Source of the DNA: Antedon mediterranea
Taxonomy: Eukaryota; Echinodermata; Crinoidea; Comatulida; Antedonidae
DNA: 64,000 nt
Direction of reading: 5' to 3'
Assembly (NCBI RefSeq): GCF_964355755.1
Contig: NC_092676.1
Span: forward strand, 17,466,288-17,530,287
This document shows positions 60,901 through 64,000 of this stretch, piece by piece (within the stretch, counting starts at the first letter, position 1; each line of letters opens with the position of its first letter). The notes beneath the pieces are model-generated. The model was not told the DNA's origin and did no database searches. It was given only the letters and a program-made list of their open reading frames with translations. The translations under genes and the position numbers were made by a program.

Positions 60901-61973
60901 TCTAAATCAAAAATATGTACACTGTTCTTAAACAGTAACATTTAAATTTCTGCATAATAAAATGTCATCTGCCCAAATAAACTCGCACTTCATATCAACA
61001 AAATGGTCTAATTACACTATAATGCCCTCAGTATTGCAGGGCCATATACAAGTTTTAAGAGCGGCTATCCCTGTATCTACCTTCATTTCCCATAACCTGT
61101 TCATCCCCTCATAACCTTATGCCTTACATAGGACTACTTTATTTCATCATTTTGGTCATTTACTATTTGCAATGTTATAGGTAGCTGTGGCAACATTGAT
61201 CATGATACCATAATAACCGATGTATTCCTAAAACGCCACGGTAATTTTTTGTTGAGTAAATGAACATGCATACTACACACGATAATTATGTGTAGAAACC
61301 TTTTATGGACAACAAATAATCATAATTATTCATACATTAGTAAATATTTAGACAGGACCACAGTACAAAGCAGGTTATTCTTTTCCCTGATTGTGAAATC
61401 CTGGATTAATAAGTTGTTTATAATTAAATAATTAATTGACTTACAGAATTTTTAAACTTGTGCATCCAGATATATCTGGAAATTCTGCTAAATCAGTTTG
61501 ATGTATAATTCTGCATGAATTGAAAAAGAAAATACCAATATTGAAAGGCTATTGTAGGCCAAAATGTATTGTAAGATTCTGAATGTGGTTCATAATACAA
61601 CATAAATAATAGTGTTCTGTTATTATAATATTAAACAAATATTTACATAAACAACAAAACTGTCAGTATTACAGCGTCAATTAAGCTCCAATAAAAAGCG
61701 ATATAGCAATGAAACACGGTCATATTTTATTATGCTAATACACTAGTCGTAATGTAGTTTAATTATTTTCACAGTTGTTTTAACAGATATTTTCACACAT
61801 GTGTCACTTATAGTATTAGTCTGGTACACCATCTAGTACAGGCATATTAAAATGTAAAAATAAATTAAAGCATTATTTAAAGTAGCAGTATGCAAAATAC
61901 TTACAGTTTTTCCAAGCTGGTTAGTAGAGAAAATGTTCCATCAAAAATCAATTTAAGGTTTCCAATGATAGTA
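30821..61973 (-). CDS. Mega-thrombospondin-like giant secreted matrix protein (65 exons, 5' end outside window)
   Basis: Sixty-five minus-strand exons, all with GT/AG ends and mutually compatible phases, total 8374 nt, that is 2790 residues plus TGA, with more N-terminal sequence beyond 64000. Module order is LRR array, LRRCT, FN3-like, fibro-slime, cadherin, F5/8C, ephrin-receptor/TNFR-like cysteine-rich, EGF, thrombospondin type-3 repeats, thrombospondin C-terminal domain, laminin-G-like, polybasic tail. No transmembrane segment is seen at the C terminus, so secretion to the extracellular matrix is inferred. The EGF-T3-TSPC core is the thrombospondin signature; very large thrombospondin relatives (mega-thrombospondins) are known from marine invertebrates, which this fits. 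That LRR and thrombospondin parts form one transcript rests on phase continuity and lack of an intervening stop or promoter, not on RNA data. Exon coordinates are in the block entries. Confidence 0.85.
31298..33175 (-). CDS. Large matrix gene, exons 60-64: laminin-G-like (concanavalin-type) domain
   Basis: Exons 33175-32990, 32719-32622, 32199-32120, 31805-31728 and 31424-31298. Motifs are [41 protein letters not shown] and [20 protein letters not shown], the standard strand pattern of LamG/pentraxin-like jelly-roll domains (FDG.DDYV ... T.E.W......W.H.A..YD....LY.NG......IG.......F.G.IDEVRIW). It follows the thrombospondin C-terminal domain directly, an unusual C-terminal addition to a thrombospondin. 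Likely ligand-binding; ligand unknown. Confidence 0.88.
32430..32606 (-). repeat. tRNA-derived SINE-like repeat, copy B
   Basis: In an intron of the laminin-G block. On the minus strand GAGTGGCCGAACGGTTAAGA (about 32594-32575) resembles a tRNA-Leu/Ser 5' half with box A (TGGCCGAACGG). Further along it shares the ttatccgaga(g)a(a)cttg block with the copy near 2200. No box B was identifiable, so it is a degraded SINE and not a tRNA gene. Confidence 0.45.
33403..34795 (-). CDS. Large matrix gene, exons 57-59: thrombospondin C-terminal lectin-like domain
   Basis: Exons 34795-34559, 34020-33848 and 33546-33403, preceded by DPEWAVRND in exon 56. Diagnostic matches to the thrombospondin C-terminal L-lectin-like domain are [47 protein letters not shown] and [23 protein letters not shown]. 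In thrombospondins this domain with the calcium-loaded type-3 repeats binds cell surfaces and matrix partners. It appears complete and undisturbed. Confidence 0.95.
34889..34915. repeat. (TA)n microsatellite
   Basis: Alternating ta/ca run in the intron between exons 56 and 57 of the large matrix gene. Confidence 0.85.
35021..37336 (-). CDS. Large matrix gene, exons 51-56: thrombospondin type-3 calcium repeats
   Basis: Exons 37336-37232, 36757-36650, 36478-36319, 35946-35763, 35506-35421 and 35295-35021. About seven repeats of the DNCP......DxDxDGxGDxCD type are visible, for example [40 protein letters not shown] and [13 protein letters not shown]. These wrap many Ca2+ ions into a wire that packs on the C-terminal domain. 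Exon 54 ends at an internal gtaaat donor, giving a less canonical junction (VVGATNKDF then DGDGVINE), so that boundary is the least sure here. Confidence 0.93.
37708..38984 (-). CDS. Large matrix gene, exons 47-50: EGF-like modules of thrombospondin type
   Basis: Exons 38984-38848, 38505-38365, 38042-37968 and 37857-37708. Motifs are SPCFPGAVC ... [29 protein letters not shown] then [12 protein letters not shown], a short calcium-binding [12 protein letters not shown] unit, and [13 protein letters not shown]. The CPPGYSG...G.GL.A..N.Q phrase followed by a calcium-binding EGF is the order found in group B thrombospondins such as COMP, supporting homology of this half to that family. A last EGF ([12 protein letters not shown]) opens exon 51. 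Confidence 0.92.
39267..40348 (-). CDS. Large matrix gene, exons 43-46: cysteine-rich ephrin-receptor/TNFR-like region
   Basis: Exons 40348-40185, 40013-39951, 39688-39586 and 39446-39267. About 170 residues have densely paired cysteines ([58 protein letters not shown]). The CxxCxxGxYxN....CxxCPxGxxTxxG pattern is that of GCC2/GCC3-type (ephrin-receptor-like) repeats. It links the discoidin domain to the EGF modules. Function probably structural. Confidence 0.82.
40761..41780 (-). CDS. Large matrix gene, exons 40-42: F5/8 type C (discoidin) domain
   Basis: Exons 41780-41643, 41189-41020 and 40917-40761. The domain starts [20 protein letters not shown] and has [37 protein letters not shown] and ends [20 protein letters not shown] then VRGC. 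This matches the coagulation factor V/VIII C-domain pattern (C...LG.ESG.I.D.QI.ASS ... W.QVDLG....VTGV.TQG....WVT.F.V.YS.DG..W ... R.EL.GC) including the first and last cysteines. Such domains bind glycans, phospholipid or collagen. Confidence 0.93.
42033..43544 (-). CDS. Large matrix gene, exons 36-39: cadherin repeats
   Basis: Exons 43544-43401, 43151-42982, 42737-42565 and 42250-42033. The first repeat closes with [20 protein letters not shown], then [11 protein letters not shown], the cadherin linker (DxNDNxP). The second has [20 protein letters not shown] and [19 protein letters not shown]. Its Ca2+-binding DxD, DxNDN and LDYE-equivalent motifs are mostly kept. The first repeat has a low-complexity, Pro/Thr-rich insertion (exon 36) between its halves, and its start reaches into exon 35. 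Cadherin repeats in a thrombospondin relative are unusual for vertebrates. Confidence 0.82.
43689..45516 (-). CDS. Large matrix gene, exons 31-35: fibro-slime domain
   Basis: Exons 45516-45301, 44854-44765, 44675-44503, 44197-44100 and 43920-43689. The order [98 protein letters not shown] follows the fibro-slime module (HPDF ... F..W.RD.PG.N ... FFP.DG.G......N..FT......F.Y.G...F.F.GDDD.WV.IN..LV.D.GG ... L.L..G..Y....F..ER). The module is best known from Dictyostelium prespore-inducing factors and bacterial fibro-slime proteins, is PA14-like, and is probably a carbohydrate-binding fold. The DDD/E acidic pair is present as GGGDE. Confidence 0.75.
45823..46605 (-). CDS. Large matrix gene, exons 29-30: fibronectin type III-like module
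   Basis: Exons 46605-46488 and 46086-45823. Motifs [44 protein letters not shown] and [11 protein letters not shown] match a single FN3-type fold (L.V.W..P......Y.V.......G..Y...V.A.......S.P...T). It bridges the LRR C-cap and the fibro-slime domain. The remainder of exon 30 ([15 protein letters not shown]) starts the fibro-slime region. Confidence 0.7.
47085..61973 (-). CDS. Large matrix gene, exons 1-28 (of window): LRR array and LRRCT cap
   Basis: Exons in order: 61973-61905, 61510-61445, 60709-60635, 59600-59532, 58903-58754, 58456-58385, 58155-58084, 57798-57727, 57313-57143, 56786-56652, 56425-56276, 55401-55324, 54177-54040, 53729-53586, 53407-53192, 52604-52533, 52320-52246, 52096-52028, 51817-51749, 51296-51225, 50694-50620, 50198-50130, 49708-49568, 48966-48895, 48599-48528, 48165-48100, 47915-47841, 47272-47085. 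Most encode exactly one 22-26-residue repeat of the LxxNxIxxIxxxxFxxLxxL type; six to eight longer exons hold two or three. Every exon up to 28 ends after the second base of a codon, usually a leucine. The array is at least 36 repeats and extends off the window. Exon 28 closes it with an LRRCT cap ([14 protein letters not shown] ... C ... FQC). Confidence 0.88.
48682..48784. repeat. Fragment of the GACAGACC-array element, inverted
   Basis: Reverse complement starts aacaaggccatataaatggc, then tgcacttgcgtgctta ... agtgtttaccaac and a short GACC-like stretch, matching the left end of the copies at 10711 and 15450. Only the left end survives. Lies in an LRR intron, followed by a short (GAAAC)n run at 48840-48858. 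Confidence 0.65.
54300..55020 (-). pseudogene. Truncated LINE (Rex/CR1-like) with TTGAATC tail
   Basis: In the LRR intron between exons 12 and 13, same strand as the gene. Continuous reading from about 55017 to 54475 encodes [57 protein letters not shown] and [20 protein letters not shown], the reverse-transcriptase C-terminal thumb region common in fish and invertebrate Rex/CR1/jockey-group LINEs. The 3' end is a short tandem array of TTGAATC (about 54288-54316), a typical tail of such elements. It is 5'-truncated; the surviving frame is open over 139 codons from a methionine, suggesting moderate age. Confidence 0.82.
55587..56250 (-). mobile_element. Short Helitron-like element
   Basis: In the LRR intron between exons 11 and 12. 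On the minus strand it opens with ttattaggtgatcatttaga (near 56250), then tctttctgtacagatttta near 56199. It ends with gatcacc, hairpin AATTCGTCA aag TGACGAATT and TTAG followed by T at 55587. Both ends match the units at 19951-23133 while the middle is much shorter, so it is an internally deleted relative. No coding frame. Confidence 0.6.
59836..60330 (+). pseudogene. Degenerate LINE reverse transcriptase fragments
   Basis: In the LRR intron between exons 3 and 4, antisense to the gene. [18 protein letters not shown] at 59839-59895, then after an insertion or loss, [19 protein letters not shown] at about 60105-60165 and frame-shifted remnants ([19 protein letters not shown]). These match the thumb/C-terminal part of the same broad LINE group as 54300-55020 but are much more decayed. 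Confidence 0.65.
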
Positions 61974-62399
61974 CTGTAACAGATTAGAATGAGACACAAG
62001 ATTATATAATCATTGTGCAATAAGATGAAAAATTTAATAAATAATAGTAATAGGAGGCCTTATTATAATACTTTTTTTTTTTGCTGTATTCTTTTATAAA
62101 CATATATTACATTTGTACCTATGTTATATTAGTTGTTACTGCAGTTTGCATTTAGTTATTTATTCCTTTAATCTAAGTTTCTTTCCTTGAATATTCATTT
62201 TTTCTGTTTCATAAAGGTGTTCTTCTACAAGACCGTGATCAACTAACAGTAATACAATACAAATTTAAAAATAACAAATTTTAAAAATAAAAAATTAGAG
62301 AACAAAAATATATAAACAGAAACCGTAATTACAATTTTGCTGAGAGTACAAAATAAATAATAAATTACACCAATAATTTTTTTTAAGTATTTATATTTG

Positions 62400-62476
62400 T
62401 GGCATTTTGCATTGGTTTTTCTAAAGTATTCCATAATCTAGCACCATGATATGAAAAACCTTTTAAGTAAAGTACT
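62400..62476 (-). pseudogene. LINE C-terminal scrap
   Basis: Minus-strand reading GFSYHGARLWNTLEKPMQNA resembles the FSYRGAKLWNSLP-like motif near the end of many CR1/L2/jockey-type LINE polyproteins. Only about 25 codons are recognisable. Confidence 0.4.
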
Positions 62477-62904
62477 TCCTTTAATATGCACCATCCACAA
62501 TAATGTCAACATTTGCAAAGTAATTCCAAAACAAAATAAAATCCCAGAAATATCCAATAGAAAAAAAGTGTAAATATTAATAAAACTGTAGAGTGAGAGC
62601 TGGTAAAAAAAAAACAATGGCTGCTTATGCACTTGCACAGACATGTACCCTTGCACAGACAAACAACAACTGAACAGAACAAAAGAAAATCAGGACAAGG
62701 GAAACAAAGGAGAAACAGCACACTGTGCACACTTGGCAAATAATATGTAAATGAGAATGCAAATAAGAAAGTAACAGAATAAATGAATATTCAAAGGAGA
62801 AACTTAACTAAACTTAGATTAAAAGAAACTAAAGTAATAATATTAAAGTAATAAACTATATGCAAACTGCAGTAACATTAGTATCTCATCTCAGTCCCCG
62901 TAAA

Positions 62905-63082
62905 GCTTGGTTCCCACTAGAACGTAACGCAAGGACGTAAACGCAACGCAAGCGTGTTAACCAATGAAAAGCGAAGTTATAGACAGTTGGCAATCACAAG
63001 CGAATAAGCCATCGCTTGTGATTGGTCAATTCACTTGCGTTGCGTTACGTCCTTGCGTTGCGTCGCTAGTGGGAACCAAGCA
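62905..63082. mobile_element. Palindromic MITE, copy 2
   Basis: Bounded by GCTTGGTTCCCACTAG and CTAGTGGGAACCAAGC. It is the reverse complement of the copy at 1210-1386 across its length, including the inner hairpin CAATCACAAGCG / CGCTTGTGATTG. Arms are well preserved (acgtaacgcaaggacgta and its inverse). Non-coding. Confidence 0.8.
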
Positions 63083-63332
63083 TTAACCCCGTACAAGAAC
63101 AACACACGGCATACCAAACCGTGTCGTACAACTACGATGAGATCTAAATTCTCTTCTAAACACGTAACGAACACGTAACGAAGAGAATTACTAAATTTCA
63201 TTATAACATGATATAAAATGTATTATCTTATCTTATACTGCAATTAATACATATGGTATTGTTAAACCGAGCAAAACTCCAAAACATTGAACAAAAATCC
63301 TTTAAAACTTTTTAATATTGATTTTATCGTGA

Positions 63333-63701
63333 CTAAAAGCCCATTTACACTATACCGATCAACGATCGTTGTATTGTTACGATATTAAGGTTCTTATTGA
63401 TCATGACGTCATTGGATTTTTAAAAATAGTATTGTCATCAAATGCAGCAAAAATGGTTATCATATAGTTCTAAGATGACAACGTTTCTTTTCTTTTTAAA
63501 AGTGTACGTTTATCTTTTTATCATTATTAAATAAAATTTCTTTTTGAACAACCAAAAACTAATATAAGCGAACTTACAGAACGTTTCAAAACATATCAAA
63601 AAGAAATTTTATTTAATACCTATTCCACAACCAGATGAAATTCTTCAAACAAATATCTGTTATCGTTGATCCTTATCGTCCTTGTGTAAATGGGCTTTTA
63701 G
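63333..63701. mobile_element. Inverted-repeat element (MITE), about 369 bp
   Basis: Terminal inverted repeats CTAAAAGCCCATTTACAC and GTGTAAATGGGCTTTTAG, followed inward by looser complementarity (gatcaacgat / atcgttgatc). A second, exact 23-bp inverted repeat lies inside, at 63525-63547 and 63596-63618 (tattaaataaaatttc... against ...gaaattttatttaata). No coding frame. Target duplication not resolved. Confidence 0.7.
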
Positions 63702-64000
63702 ACGGATTTCACTGTGAAAAGTATGCTCACATGACACATACCCACAGTCGTGCAAATATTCTCCAAACTACTTAAATTGATTATATCACAATTTGAGTAT
63801 TATCTGATTTGTATGTTGGAACTGGTCATTATTCTTACTGAATATAATTAACAAGGGTCAAAAAAGTACTATGACAATTTAATTAAAAGATTGTTTAATA
63901 TCATCATGGATTGCAGATTTGCAGAATTGTCATGAAATAGAAGATAAACAAGAATCATTTGAGAATAGTGGAGCTAGAATTTAGAAGTTGGTCTTATTAG

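Larger units (their letters stand above)
61974..64000. other. Intron or upstream part of the large matrix gene, transposon-bearing
   Basis: No further LRR exon or signal-peptide exon was found, so the next upstream exon lies outside the window. Contents: a LINE-like scrap near 62400-62476, a palindromic MITE at 62905-63082 and an inverted-repeat element at 63333-63701. Confidence 0.6.

Noticed and set aside
63575-63622. Candidate further LRR exon after a gtaagt-like donor at 63573-63578
   Set aside because: In the required phase it contains a stop, lacks the LRR pattern and lies inside an inverted-repeat element.

Overview
Eukaryotic, AT-rich, intron-rich nuclear DNA from an animal. The extracellular-matrix gene (thrombospondin, EGF, discoidin, cadherin, LRR and laminin-G modules), the clan-2 cytochrome P450 cluster and the transposon content suggest a marine invertebrate, most likely a deuterostome such as an echinoderm or hemichordate. 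The species is not determinable from the sequence alone. All gene models were built by hand from GT/AG boundaries, intron phase and family motifs. No search was run.

Layout. (1) 740-4106, plus strand: a four-exon VAMP/synaptobrevin R-SNARE of 99 residues, closest in size and motifs to VAMP8. (2) 5628-28809, minus strand: three tandem CYP2-like P450 genes at 5628-8822, 10484-17080 and 25487-28809. Each has seven exons, identical intron phases and 485-489 residues, and none shows a stop or frameshift. (3) 30821-61973 and beyond the right edge, minus strand: 65 phase-compatible exons encoding at least 2790 residues of one very large secreted protein. From N to C terminus it has about 36 LRRs, LRRCT, an FN3-like module, a fibro-slime module, cadherin repeats, an F5/8C discoidin domain, cysteine-rich ephrin-receptor/TNFR-like modules, EGF modules, thrombospondin type-3 repeats, the thrombospondin C-terminal lectin-like domain and a laminin-G-like domain. 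It fits the mega-thrombospondin idea, with an unusual N-terminal half. The start codon and signal peptide lie outside the window.

The non-coding DNA is rich in mobile elements: a 1213-bp non-autonomous hAT element with a perfect 8-bp target duplication; two 508-bp TA-flanked MITEs inverted next to each other inside a P450 intron; Helitron-like elements with hairpin plus CTAG ends; a GACAGACC-array repeat in three long copies and one fragment; a palindromic MITE present near both ends of the window; degenerate LINE fragments; a BEL/Pao pol remnant; and SINE-like or tRNA-like pieces. Differences in size between the P450 genes and most of the 8.4-kb gap between the second and third genes come from these insertions.

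Functionally the three loci look unrelated: membrane fusion (SNARE), microsomal oxidation (P450s) and extracellular matrix (mega-thrombospondin). The most notable items are the architecture of the large matrix gene, its fibro-slime module, and the mosaic similarity pattern among the P450 exons.
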